From NCBI GenBank assembly GCA_030435675.1, contig CM059621.1, positions 14,756,001 to 14,820,000 of the forward strand: a DNA stretch of 64,000 nt, given 5' to 3'. Made by a program: the position numbers and the translations under genes. The DNA comes from Steinernema hermaphroditum (taxonomy: Eukaryota; Nematoda; Chromadorea; Rhabditida; Steinernematidae). Under the pieces are notes generated by a model. That model had not been told where the DNA came from. It did no database searches and saw nothing but the letters and a program-made list of their open reading frames with translations. Below are positions 1 to 9,893 of the stretch, piece by piece (within the stretch, counting starts at the first letter, position 1; every line of letters starts with the position of its first letter).

Positions 1-2525
1 GATCAGAGCAGCGATGATTACCATCACCTACGCTGTGTGTGGTATTCCCTTTTTTGGGGAAGTATTTTTCGTAATATCGACAAGCCTCGTGAAGCCACAT
101 TTGCGTTTTTTGTATATTATAGAGAGTGCATAGCCAAGGAAATGTGATAATCCAGAATTCAAAATCCAAGAATACCAGAATGAGGGCATGAAAATACGTG
201 AAACTGCAAGCAACACATGTATGAAAAAAAAATAAAAATGCCATCCTGAACCCTCCAAAAGGAGATGCGTCAGTGGACGCTCGCCTCTAAATTTTCAGCA
301 ACCGAAGGCGCCACGCGGGATTTGTGCTCTAGAACACTGCAACGCCATCGCCAGTTTTCTTCTCTCTGATCACGACGTGTGATCGTGTCCACAGTGACCA
401 TTGACTTGGTAGCTCTTGTGGCTGCAACTTCTTTCCACGGGATACAAGGACCGAAAAGCTGCGGAATACGACGACGAAACAGTAAGTTGATCGACGACTT
501 CCCGATGACCACAATAGGTACATTGCGTGATAGACAAAGACAGCTAAAGGGGTTTATTTATCAACACGATCATTCAACAACAGAACAACAAAATATTTTC
601 GCACCAACGTGATGAAGAACATAAAAAATCTCCTGATTTGACTTATTTATGTCCGCGTTAAGATTACTTCTCCACATATGTGAAAATGACAACTAATCAG
701 CTGTTCAGTGTCTCTACCACCCTAAACGGCCGATTGCGAGGAATTCTCGACGACCCTACCCAACTTGCATCTTAGTGTCACCCAGGACCTATTATCGTTT
801 TACAATTGTCCAAAAAAAAAGATATCAGTGACTGTACCGTCACACCAGCTGCATGACAGCGGTATAAAAATCCGTATACCATTCGGCAAGTGATCTGTTT
901 ACGAGATATGTTCCATTGTTATCGTTCCTCTCCTCTTGCTCGTTGTCGCCTCTGTTGCGTTCTTGTGTTCTTTGTGAACTCGTCTCGCCATTTGGTCATC
1001 GTCTCCCATGTTCCAACTTAACAAAAAGGGATTTTATAAGCCACAAAAATATATAATAACTGAACGAGGTTTGAGCAAGTCATTATCTTTTCGAAGCTTC
1101 GAAGTACAATACTGTAATCTGCTGGTTACATCACATCATTCGTTCAGCATACCATAATTCCAAAAATTTCATCCAAAACACAAAATCAAGAACCAGAAAC
1201 ATATCAGTCAGTTGTATTGCAGTGGTCATATGCAACCTACTGGGAAGGGTGCCACGATTGAGACCTGAAATACTGAGCCACAGAAAACTCAGCTCCGGAA
1301 CCATACTTGGAGGCACAAAAAAGGTCTGGGAGACAAATCTCTTCTATTCGATTGATCAGTGGATTACACGAAAGGATTATATCATCTTCTTCAAGAGAAA
1401 TGTTGCTAACGAATAATTGACTATTCGGCGTTCAAAAATTTGTTCTCCTGATTTCACTTATTTATGTCCACTTGAAGATATCCACGTCTTTAATTCTACA
1501 TATGTGAATATGACAACACAAAGAGATGTTCTTGCTTTCCAGTGCTACTACCGCCCTGAACCGATTGCTGATAATTGACCCTGTCCAACTTGCATGTTAG
1601 TGTCATTCGGCTAGGGTAAAAGCCAAGACCTACTATGATTTATTATCTTATTGCAGGTATCCAAAACCAGATATTAGTGATCGCAGCGTCAACTGCATGA
1701 CAGCGATATTCGTAATAAAAATCGTTTTTTTGTAATAAAAAAGTTTATTCCTTGGGTTGTGCTATTGCTTCTGTCAATCAGGTATGCAATTCAGAGCATA
1801 TCACGCCCGAAAAGCGCCCCTATGCCGGTACCCTGAAGAACAGAAGAACAAAGAAGCTACTTCGGAGCTTTTCTATTAGATTCGTAAATTTCGGAGGTTC
1901 GTAAATTACAAGGAAAGATTATACCATCGTATTTAGAAAAATGCGGTACCCCTTAATGAGACACTTTGGGTGGGGAGGAAGCAAAAATATTCTGAATCAA
2001 TATTTATCACCGCTACAAAGTGCATGACATTTACTGAGCCGTCCTAAAGGGAAGAGGGGCACACCAAAGTCATTTTTCTGTTGATGTATCCAATGTCGGC
2101 CGGGTTTTGTTGGGCTATGCGTGAGCGCGCAGGCAAAGCAGAAAAATAAATAGTATCTAAACGAGTTTTAAACAAGTCATTATGTTATCAAAGCTGAGAG
2201 CAAAAAATTGAAAACCATCTTCAAGCACAATACCTTGACATATTGGTTACACAATAATTTATCACAAAATCGAAAATGCCACTCAATGCACAAAATCAGG
2301 AACAAGAAACGTCTTTTGTTACTAATTTACAGCTCTGAATAGATCCGAAAGCTGACTCATGCTTCGCGGCTCGGTTACTGTTGTGCAATCTTGGACGTCC
2401 TTTCAGTTCTAAAGCAAACAGTCGGTCGCCACCATCCGTGTGAGTCTCTAACGACGCCGAACATTCGAAGTCGACTGTGCATCGATCGATATTCCGTCTC
2501 CTTCCAGCCGCTCTCTTTGTTTACA
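1..2525. other. Gene-poor start of window with diverged duplicated blocks
   Basis: No reading frame here has gene-like codon use, splice structure or similarity I recognise. The stretch is dominated by a diverged direct duplication. A block near 628-875 recurs near 1443-1722: both contain CTGATTT then ACTTATTTATGTCC, ACATATGTGAA, CCAACTTGCAT, TTAGTGTCA and GCATGACAGCG. A second block near 1035-1220 recurs near 2143-2335, sharing CAAGTCATTAT, TGGTTACA and CACAAAATCA. The order is kept, so this looks like one old tandem duplication of about 1 kb. The function is unknown. Confidence 0.6.
628..1722. repeat. Diverged direct repeat pair, about 250 bp each
   Basis: The two copies lie near 628-875 and 1443-1722. 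They share islands of 8-14 identical bases in the same order, separated by small indels. No terminal inverted repeats or coding capacity were seen. The copies may be remnants of a non-autonomous element or of a local duplication. Confidence 0.55.
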
Positions 2526-3159
2526 ATGACGGAAAATCAACAACCCCAGCAAAGGTAAATACGATATGCACATGTGGCGTCACATGGCCGTCGACGCACA
2601 CCGAAAATAGAGAATAGCGCAACTCTTGTTTGGAAATCCGGTCCGCCGCTCGCGCATTGACGTCATCGCTTTCAATTAGGTGAGCGATTCCCTTTCAGAT
2701 ACCACCGGAATCGCGTGGAAACGTTTGTGGCGAACGCGCTCTACGACCTGTTCATCGCTCCCGTCCTCTCGGCTATGATTACGTTGGCCATATTCTCGAT
2801 GCATTCGGTGGCTCTGATGACGATCGCCTTTGTCGCCTTTAGGTTTAGCTTGTTCTTCGTGAATACGGCCTTTTCGGTGGAGGACTACGACTTGGAGATC
2901 TACTATGCGATAGGTGGGTCTTTGACCTTGAGATCCGGGGAAAGCAAATTCTAGGATCCTTTCAGGCAGCTCATCTCTGTGTGTCGCCATCTTGAGCCTC
3001 TTCCTCCCATCCGACGGCTCTCCAATGCTCTCCGTCCTCTGCCCTCTCACAGCGGCCATCTTCGGCATTGGCGCCTTCAAACTCAACTCGATGCCTGTTG
3101 ATGGAATCGCTCTCATGGCCGGATTGGGTGCTGTCATAGGGGCAGTACGGCCGCTGTGA
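2526..3159 (+). CDS. Small multi-pass membrane protein, unrecognised; C-terminus made by an inverted repeat
   Basis: A three-exon model fits: 2526-2554, 2699-2913 and 2966-3159, giving 145 residues with matching phases (2, then 1). The first intron is 144 bases and the second 52, both GT-AG. A pyrimidine-rich CTTCCAG at about 2507 could be a spliced-leader acceptor just before the ATG. The protein has a short polar Gln-rich N-terminus and then about four hydrophobic segments (roughly residues 25-60, 80-95, 100-120 and 125-142), so it should sit in a membrane. I do not recognise the family. The oddity is at the end: the last codons and the stop lie inside a 36-base perfect inverted copy of bases 3022-3057. 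The present C-terminus may therefore be a recent replacement of the original one, or an assembly fold-back. Confidence 0.6.
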
Positions 3160-3184
3160 GAGGGCAGAGGACGGAGAGCATTGG
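3022..3184. repeat. 36-bp perfect inverted repeat within a gene (arms 3022-3057 and 3149-3184)
   Basis: Bases 3149-3184 are the exact reverse complement of 3022-3057, with a 91-base loop between. The left arm is coding in the last exon of the small membrane protein gene. The right arm supplies the final codons and the TGA stop at 3157-3159. Confidence 0.9.
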
Positions 3185-5139
3185 TGACGTGAAGCTAGTG
3201 AAAACAAAACTTCCAGCGCCGTGCGTCGACCAAGGTGATCGTTCGATCTTCGAGACTGCCCCGACTCAGGTGTAGATCGTGCTTCCAAGAGCGCCGTAAA
3301 GGTCAGAGATCGAATCTTGATGGGAAAGGTGGGGTGCTGTAGGGAGCGGCAAGTAAACACACACACAGAGAGAAGTATTCGCTGGAGCTGCAGCTTTAGC
3401 TGGCGTCCGAAATCGGGTACTTCCGAACACAGAGAAGAGCGGTTCCCGATAGTTTTTGCATATTTATCGAAAACGGAGGGACAGGTCTAAGCAATGGCCA
3501 TGCCCATGGATTGTTCGTCACTGAATTTTGCGAACGCTACGACCCGGCTCCTATCCATCGTTCGTTCACCGTAGCCACCATTCTTCTGTGATTCTTGCGA
3601 TCAGGAAAATTACACTCATCGATAGAGGAGCCTTCGTAAGACCAAAACTCCGGATGTGCAAGAGTTGCAGCTGTTTCCCGGTGTGCATCATTGTGTTTCC
3701 TCGCCTGTACGATAAGATGTGCAGTTATAATTATATCATTTTCCTACCTCAGACAGCAGATAGTGGAATGATACGTTTCCGGTAATAAAATCGGGAGGTG
3801 GTAATTAAAACATCAGGTGATAATGCATCGTGAAGTCGGAGAACAGTTCTCGATGCTATTTTATTCTGTTTTGTGGCCTGTTTCCATAGATGAAGTCTCT
3901 TCGTAGCTGTAGGAGAGAAAAAACGTATTTCAAAAGACTGTCGACGAAGAAGTAGAGATTCTGGTATGGGGTATCGCGATACTAATTTTGTGTTGGCTTC
4001 GAAGGAAGATGGAGACATAATTACCCATGAAGTCTCTTCGTGGCTGTCTTTCGACGTGAGCAAGAGTGATGGGGTGCATTATTCTATGTGTCTTCCGTTT
4101 GCCATGGCTTCGATGGAAGCATAAACAGTGAATTTCAATGGTGGTGGTCCCTACTGCTATAAAGAACAAGGGCATCTCATTAGGACATCTTTGCATTTTT
4201 AAGATGCAAAGTAGTAAGCTAGGTGGGTGCTTTTGAACTGCTTTTATAAGATAATAATCAATTGATTAGTACAACAATGTGAATGGGTTTACATGATACA
4301 TAGATGATGTTATATGAATAAGTTACTTATAGATGAATGCGAAATAGTACGTAACGTTTGCTTAAGTAGATTTCATTCTTGTTGCTGTTGTGGATGACGT
4401 TGTAGTTGGTCATGGAGTTGCTCTGTTTGTTCAACTGTGAGGCGTCGCTCGATGTTTTGCCTGACTTCGTGTGTCGTTCTGCGCTCGATGCGTAGCTGGT
4501 GTCGAATGAGGTCTAGTTCTACGCAAGCGTGGTAAATGCGGCGGTTGATGATGGCTTCGTCATCGCCGTGGGTAATTATGTCTTCCAACAAACTGGCAAT
4601 TTCGATTACTTCTTAGTGGTTGGCTAGAATTTATACATTATTGGCGATAAATTCCGCAGCCACTTTGATAAGGCGTGGTCGTTTTTTTTTTTTTTGCGTC
4701 GACAGCCAATCGGAGCTAAGTCAATTCGGCTAGAGCGCGCTCGTAGTTCATCGATGACAATGTCTAAATATTATTGTAATACGATGTAAATACCTAACAG
4801 TTGTAACGGCAAGCAATAAAATGCATAATAGATATTTTTGTTGACTGGATTTGCTGACTTTGGTTACTTTTTTAAGATGCAAAACAGTAAGCGTGCATAT
4901 GAGGGTGGAAAGGAATTGTTGGTTGCTATAACAGCTCTGAGACGTCATTAGGGCATCTCTGGCTTTTTAATATGCAAAAGAGTAAACCTATGAGGGTGCA
5001 AAGGAATCTGCAAAGATTTTATGAGCTCTAGGAGAAAAGAAGAGATCAAAGACAGCATTGGTGATTGCTATTTGTTTTGCATGTAGTCGTAAAGTGTTTT
5101 CTCATAACTACAAGAAGCCTAAGCTTACGCCATAAGGTT
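3160..5139. repeat. Intergenic DNA with a thrice-repeated short motif
   Basis: Most of this stretch is AT-rich and non-coding. A motif of about 40-80 bases recurs near 4169-4250, 4868-4917 and 4940-5028. Its core is a cATTAGG/GGCATCT segment, then TTTTTAAGATGCAAA or TTTTTAATATGCAAA, then AGTAA and a G-rich tail with GGGTG. A second short pair, GAAGTCTCTTCGT followed by AGCTGT or GGCTGT, is at about 3892 and 4029. A T-run of about 14 lies at 4683. No gene is recognised apart from the orphan fragment at 4373-4615. Confidence 0.5.
4373..4615 (-). CDS. Orphan helical ORF fragment, possible transposon remnant
   Basis: About 80 codons are open on the minus strand, ending at 4373. The translation is strongly helical and charged, with repeated Glu-Arg/Gln-rich heptad-like spacing and a Gln-rich tail (HPQQQQE). 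There is no ATG in the open stretch before an upstream stop, so if coding it is an exon or a fragment. Codon use looks coherent, unlike the surrounding AT-rich DNA. No family is recognised. It could be a coiled-coil piece of a mobile-element protein or a chance frame. Confidence 0.25.
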
Positions 5140-5421
5140 TTATGAGTGTATATTGTGGCTGAGAGAATTCTCTACAACTCTATTGAGTTTTAAGCGCATT
5201 TGGTTATATGAAAAAGGACTCGCCGCGAACTTCCTGAGTAGCCACTTCTTGGCCGCTTCTGTTCTGGGCGCGATGAACCCGCGTACTCGCTCCATCCAAC
5301 GAGCGTACAAGGCCGCCATGTCGTTCGACAGGGCGTTCGTTAGTATCCCGCCGGCCACCAGCACGGCCGTACCGGCCACGACAGGGGGACCGGTGTAAAC
5401 GGTGGCCGTGGCCGTGGCCAC
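5140..5421 (-). pseudogene. Partial copy of the N-terminal domain of the 5526-5981 gene
   Basis: The minus-strand frame repeats the core of the neighbouring gene: ALVAGG-type hydrophobic Gly/Ala stretch, TNALSNDMAA, then YARWM-R-RGFIA and EAAKKWL-R-FAA. It lacks both the signal peptide and the C-terminal CaaX-bearing region, and runs into unrelated sequence after FAASPFS. It sits about 100 bases downstream of the intact gene in the same orientation, so it is a truncated tandem duplicate. A GTGGCCGTGGCC-type short repeat lies at its 5' edge (5395-5465). Confidence 0.6.
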
Positions 5422-5465
5422 CGATGTGGGTGGTCCGTGGTGTAAACGGTGGCCGTGGCCGTGCA
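5395..5465. repeat. Short tandem repeat, two copies of a GGTGTAAACGGTGGCCGTGGCCGTG unit
   Basis: The unit GGTGTAAACGGTGGCCGTGG and its GCCGTG tail occurs twice, separated by a GATGTGGGTGGTCC spacer. It lies between the truncated and intact copies of the CaaX-box gene family. Confidence 0.7.
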
Positions 5466-5525
5466 GTTCGTGTTTCGCGACCGCCCAGGGCTATGTAGGC
5501 CCAGATGGCTATTACACCATGAGCA

Positions 5526-5981
5526 TTAAGTAATAGTGCAACAAGACTGCACGGGTCTAGACCGCTTTTGTTGCCGATAATGCATCACAATAATGTGATG
5601 AAACGGATTATCTTTAATACTGCGGAAGTAAGCCTTAGTAATGAGGGGAGGCAACGAAGTGACGAAGGCATGTAACTGAGCACGATGCTGCGCTATAAGA
5701 CGCATAGTGTCAGGAATGTCCTTAAGACCGGAGCGGAATCCGGGCGAAATTGGATTCGCCGCGAAGTTCCTGGTCAGCCACTTCTTGGCCGCTTCTTTTC
5801 TGGACGCGATGAACCCGCGTAGTCGTTGCATCCAACGAGCGTAGCAGGCCGCCATGTCGTTCGACAAGGCGTTCGTGAGTAGCCCGCCGGCCACCAGCGC
5901 GGCCGCACCGGCCACGCCAGGGTTTTGCGCCTTGAGCGCGAGGACGAACGCGATTGCGGCAAGCAGGAAACGGACGAGCAT
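5526..5981 (-). CDS. Unrecognised protein with N-terminal signal-like peptide and C-terminal CaaX box
   Basis: A single exon of 151 codons. The start is supported by a TTTTCAG acceptor about 20 bases upstream (minus strand, near 6001-6007), consistent with trans-splicing. Domains in order: a hydrophobic leader, residues 1-19 (MLVRFLLAAIAFVLALKAQ); a Gly/Ala-rich hydrophobic stretch, 22-38; a conserved block TNALSNDMAA...ARWM...RGFIA...EAAKKWL, about 38-72; a second conserved block GFRSG-DIP-TMRLIAQ, about 80-97; a basic tail; and the end SCCTIT. The last four residues CTIT match a CaaX prenylation box with a preceding Cys as a possible palmitoylation site. The related C-terminus at 9740-9757 ends CCVIS, so the box is conserved between paralogues. 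A leader plus a CaaX box is a contradictory combination: prenylation happens in the cytosol. The leader may be a membrane anchor or mitochondrial signal instead. No family is recognised. Confidence 0.6.
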   Translation of the reverse strand: MLVRFLLAAIAFVLALKAQNPGVAGAAALVAGGLLTNALSNDMAACYARWMQRLRGFIASRKEAAKKWLTRNFAANPISPGFRSGLKDIPDTMRLIAQHRAQLHAFVTSLPPLITKAYFRSIKDNPFHHIIVMHYRQQKRSRPVQSCCTIT

Positions 5982-6417
5982 TGCGGCAGAGCTGAGGAAG
6001 ATCTGAAAACGCCGAATTAGTCGATCGAAAAGTGTGCTCGCAGAAATATGAACGGTTTGTCACGAATTTAGTCGAAAAATTCCACCTTTTGGCGCTTTTC
6101 CGTGTCCGCTAACCGCAGTTTCTGTCGTCCGCCTCTCGCTCACCTCGTTTTGCAGAAATTTTGAAGGATTCTCTCGCTCGTCTTTCCTTTTTGAATTGAA
6201 TACGGTGGTTTTTTGTCGATTGGTGACTCATTTAATGGGGAAAGGCAATTGTATATCGTGGTTTACATACGTAGCCCTGAAAATATGAGCGAGTTGATCT
6301 ATGTTACACAGCGAATTCCTACCGAATTGGAGAGCGGAGTCTCGGATGGCGAGATGATGCCGAATGAGCGCTCTCGTCGACATGTGTTCGCATCCTTTTT
6401 GGACTAATGTGTGAATC
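5741..6417. repeat. Segmental duplication, source copy (second copy at 11646-12127)
   Basis: Bases 5741 to about 5924 (coding, minus strand) match 11646-11802. Bases 6092-6417 (5' flank of the gene) match 11802-12127 almost without change, at identical length (326). About 165 bases between the two matching parts are missing from the second copy, removing the leader-coding region and the start. Confidence 0.85.
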
Positions 6418-6835
6418 ATTTTGTCTGGAGCAAGCATTGGTCTACCAGACGGTATGCAAAAAACACCCGAAGCCTATTGCAAGTCTTGGCCCAAAATGGC
6501 CATCTTTACTCAAAAGTCACGATTTGCCTTATGATGGTCCCGCAACGATATCCCTGAGGGAATGCAAAATACGGTAGATTTGCACAAAATGGTCAGCGCA
6601 TCAGTGGCCTAGACGAGCGACGATGGGCAGCGATTATCGATCTTCGTGCCTGGCGGCAAACATCTAGAGTTGAGAAAAGAGAGCTCTTATCAACGGGCAT
6701 CAATTCCGTGCCTGCCGTCACCGCTGTGCACAGCATTATTATGATAGGCGGCGCTGATGTCTCTGCTGCCATCGTTTCCGCGCATGTCACGTATTGGATA
6801 CAATGCGTAACGTTACAATGTGGTCACGCATGTGG
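6008..6835. other. Upstream region of the CaaX-box gene; no gene recognised
   Basis: This holds the 326-base block duplicated at 11802-12127 and then about 400 bases with no convincing frame. The 6420-6835 part may be the 3' flank of the decayed PHD/protease element that reads leftward from 8.5 kb. Confidence 0.5.
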
Positions 6836-8480
6836 TCAATCACAACGTGGAACATAAATAACGATGTTCAGGAAGCCATCGGATGGTGAAGCTATTCGCA
6901 GTGGCGGGTGCTGCATCCCGTTATAGAAGAGCCACCGCCCGGCGTATGGGATAACGCATGTGAAATGGGAGCCTGTCTGAATCGTAGCTCCAGCAAGCCG
7001 GAAATTAACGCCAAGAAACTGAAATGCAGTGAGCATAGGAACGAAGAAGACACTAACCGTCATTTGTGAGGGCAGGTGCTGTGCTTGTGACACGTCAGCA
7101 TGGAAACGACTGACTTCGATGGGAAGGAGCCAGGGCGTTTGGCGATCGAATCGCTGCCAACGGTGAAGATTTTCAGAATGGCAGTGCGGACAACGGGCAG
7201 GCCGGGAAGACGGCAAGAATACATCAAGTAAGGTGCGAGTCCACTCTTCGGTGTTCGTGGGAGCGTGTGCGGATATAAAACAAGGAGAGCAATAAGAGTA
7301 TATCATAAAGGAAAAAAACGAACGATGTGAAGAGAGCGCGAGATGTCTTAGTTATTTCGCAGTTGCTACAGGAAGAACATTTCACTGTCTCAGACACTGA
7401 AAATACACCTAAAACGGAATTACGGAGCTGGTATTGATGAGGTCAAGCAAATACCGACCTTCGTTCTCCAATTGCGCTCCATACAAAGAGTATTCTCCAC
7501 CAAAAAAGTTAACTACATTGGTCTGAAACGAAAGTAAACTGTAATACGAATTTTGTATGGATATACGAGTACCGTACTGGCATGGACACAGGCAGAAAGA
7601 AGGTGATGCTTCCCCTCATCAGGCTTGCCATATTGTATCTGAGTCAAAGCGGTTCGCCAATTATTCTCAATCTCGGATTCCGTTTGCACATGGCTAGGAA
7701 AAAGGCATAACAAAGAAGCAGGGAAAATGCTGACAGCTCACCGAAGGAAACGAGGATCGACTTTGATGATAACAGATAAAATCGCGAGGACATTGTCCAG
7801 CGGGCAGGTATTCGTCGCGATGGAGATTTCCCATTTAGGAACTGGAGGGAGAACCAGACAGTCGTTACAGTGGAAATCGTCATTTATCTTGTCCACAGTC
7901 AGTCCAACGCACTTCCAAAAGGCCCAGCGCTTACATTTGGGCTTGGAGCACTGAACCATGTTGTCAAGGTGGAGAAGATCGCGAACACGGTCCTCGCAAT
8001 CGTAGTCGATCCTGTTGCAGCAACAGTGCGTCTGGAAGCTTAACGTAAGCGGCTTATACGCATCAGCCTTTGAGCGGATCGGTTTAGAGGATGCCGCCAT
8101 GATCTGGAGCGAGGGCCAGGAAGTAACGCCATCGATGTCAAAAACTTCTCGGGACGGCTGACCTCCTGTGCTTAAGGACTGGAGCATTGCACCGAGAAGC
8201 ACGTATTGCTGATCTAATGTAGCTGCGCACTGAGAACCATGAACAAGGACGACCTTGCACTGCTTCTTCTTCACGGTAACAGCCGTATATGGGGAGTTGG
8301 CGAGGGTGTATACAGCGCGGGACGCTGCTTCGCGGGATCGAAGTAGGCGTAGCCCACATTCCCTAAAGGGTCACGGAGCAACACGCCACCCTTATTGGTA
8401 TCAGGAGGAGGAACTAAACAGTATTCTCTTCCTTTGCGCTCTTGAATCTTGTTTCGGTAATGCAACACGGAACTATTTCT
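6836..8480 (-). pseudogene. Decayed gene: PHD-type zinc finger plus ubiquitin-protease (C19-like) domain
   Basis: Minus-strand pieces read in one direction. At 8274-7738 is a Cys/His-rich finger of PHD type (Cys pairs around HCCCNRIDYDC, then MVQCSKPKC, WKCVG and FHCNDC). It is followed by a Cys box resembling ubiquitin-specific proteases (ATNTCPLDNVLAIL). After a plausible GT-AG intron (about 7688-7737) the frame goes on through HVQTESEIENNW; a further piece contains NFFGGEYSLYGAQL. At 7306-6836 there are Cys pairs (CPHC) and the matching His box (GATIQTGSHFTC...GRWLFYNGM). Cys box and His box in the right order support a C19 fold. The piece is broken: an extra AC dinucleotide near 8315 shifts the frame, and no clean splice joins the middle pieces. 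Fusion of a PHD finger with a peptidase, and the multi-fragment neighbourhood, suggest a mobile-element gene. Which element is unknown. Confidence 0.5.
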
Positions 8481-8794
8481 CTTGGCAGTAAGGTCGTTGG
8501 TTTGGAGTCAATCGACATCCTGGGATAACTTCACCGGCTTCCGTCAGAGCTCTGTACCCATTCTGCAAACAGTACATTTCACGTTAAATCTATAATCTTC
8601 ACTCTTACATATTTCCGCAACAGATGCGCCAAACAGTATTCTCTTTCTTTGCGCTCTTGATTCTTGTTTCGGTAATGCAACACGGAACTAATGAAGAATA
8701 CGACGCTGGCGAAAACGAACGCCACCATGCAGATGTATTTTATGATGTCTCGGCAACTAGCAGTTGCATCTTTAACGCAGCTCCAACACTTCAT
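8423..8794 (-). pseudogene. Membrane-anchor exon and its partial duplicate
   Basis: The minus-strand frame 8794-8579 encodes a Cys-containing N-terminus (MKCWSCVKDATASC), a clear transmembrane segment (ICMVAFVFASVVFFISSVL) and a basic stretch HYRNKNQERKEREYC. It could be an exon ending at a GTAAGA donor near 8609. About 58 bases of its second half recur nearly unchanged at about 8423-8481, joined in frame to the start of the PHD/protease pseudogene (HYRNKIQERKGREYC then VPPPDTNKGG). The exon may thus have encoded a membrane-anchored N-terminus of that element, duplicated once. This is inference. Confidence 0.4.
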
Positions 8795-9108
8795 AGTACA
8801 CTCTGAAACAAAGTTGATAGACGATTATTTTCGAGCTGTAACAGTTTATTGGGTAGTATCAAATAGGATAGGAGCTACCGACGGCAAGCGCTCCCGCACA
8901 ACTGATTAACCGCAATTTGTTGGCGCCAATTCTGACCCGCGCCCTTATATTATCCACAACTGTCGCTATTGCATTATGCATGCATTATCACACCGCGACA
9001 CCACTACCTAGTTACCATAAACCCTTTTTTACACTCGACAGATTATACGTCACTCCCTTTCTCTGCTCACTTGTTTTTGTCGTTCCCGGACATTTCACAA
9101 GCATGGAC

Positions 9109-9757
9109 CCTCATTTAAAGGATGGTATTACCTCCTCGACCCTCACATTCCAAACTGATCGTCAAAATTGGAGAGATGGCGTCGATGCGACCCAGACCAC
9201 TTCTTGGGAGGTTCAGTCGGATGGCGGGCACTTCTACGACTATTTGGAGACAAAGACTCTTAAGATGAGGCCACGAACGAGAGGTACTTTCCCACTGCAT
9301 TCGTTATACTGACTGCTTTTTCCAGCTTTTGTCCGTGTCTTCCAAACCCAGGGCTAAGCCAAAGTCCCGCACGTTCTCCAGTGCTAGCAGTATCGCAGGC
9401 TCCTCGTGGGTTCCTAGTGGCGCTGGAGCTCCGTTCGCGTGTCGAACACTTCCACCTCCCGACAATCCGGTCTACGTCCCTGAGATCTCTGCTTCTCAGT
9501 CACGGGCACACGTGTCCCGCACTTCGGCTGGTTTCCGCTCCGGTCCTGCGGATGTTCCCGGTACCATGCGCTTAATTGCTCAGCGTCACGTCGACCTCAT
9601 GCACTTTATCGACGCGATGCCTTCTGTTGTCACAAAGGAATACTTGCATTCCTTGAAAGGCACTGAATTTTATCGCGTTGCCCTACTCAAGTACCGGGAC
9701 CAACAGAAAGCGCCCTCCGTATCTGCCTCCACCCGTAACTGTTGCGTAATCAGTTAA
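9109..9757 (+). CDS. Paralogue of the CaaX-box gene (C-terminal half), frame of first exon unresolved
   Basis: The exon from about 9326 to 9757 encodes a Ser/Pro/Lys-rich stretch, then the conserved block GFRSG-DVPGTMRLIAQ and an end NCCVIS. This matches the C-terminal half of the minus-strand gene at 5526-5981, including the CaaX box (CVIS). A candidate first exon (9105-9292, starting MDPHLKDGITSS) is followed by a good donor and a TTTTTCCAG acceptor at 9325, but the phases do not agree: the first exon ends in phase 1, while the conserved frame needs phase 0. Either the true first exon lies elsewhere, or the gene has lost one base and is broken. The N-terminal TNALSND domain is absent from this copy. 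The family is unknown. Confidence 0.45.
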
Positions 9758-9800
9758 TTTGCTCTCTGGCGTTTGTTATTTTTAAACATTTACATTGTTA

Positions 9801-9893
9801 TGAATACTAGACATGGCCATGGATTAGACCACATCGGCCATGGCCATGACCATGGATTAGACCACATCGGCCATGGCCATGGCCATGGATTAG
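9801..9893. repeat. Short tandem repeat, about 33-bp unit, 2.7 copies
   Basis: The unit reads GGATTAGACCACATCGGCCA followed by TGGCCATGACCAT. Copies run from the ATGGCCATGGATTAG at 9806 to 9893. It lies between the CaaX-box paralogue and the retrotransposon remnant. The open frame across it (Gly-His repeats) is a by-product of the repeat. Confidence 0.8.

Noticed and set aside
2676..3366. Minus-strand frames overlapping the small membrane protein gene
   Set aside because: They are shadows; the plus-strand model has correct splice phases and hydrophobic segments.
6213..6407. 64-codon frame identical in the two duplicated blocks (also 11923-12117)
   Set aside because: Identity is explained by the recent DNA duplication; there is no ATG start, splice signal or family similarity to support coding.
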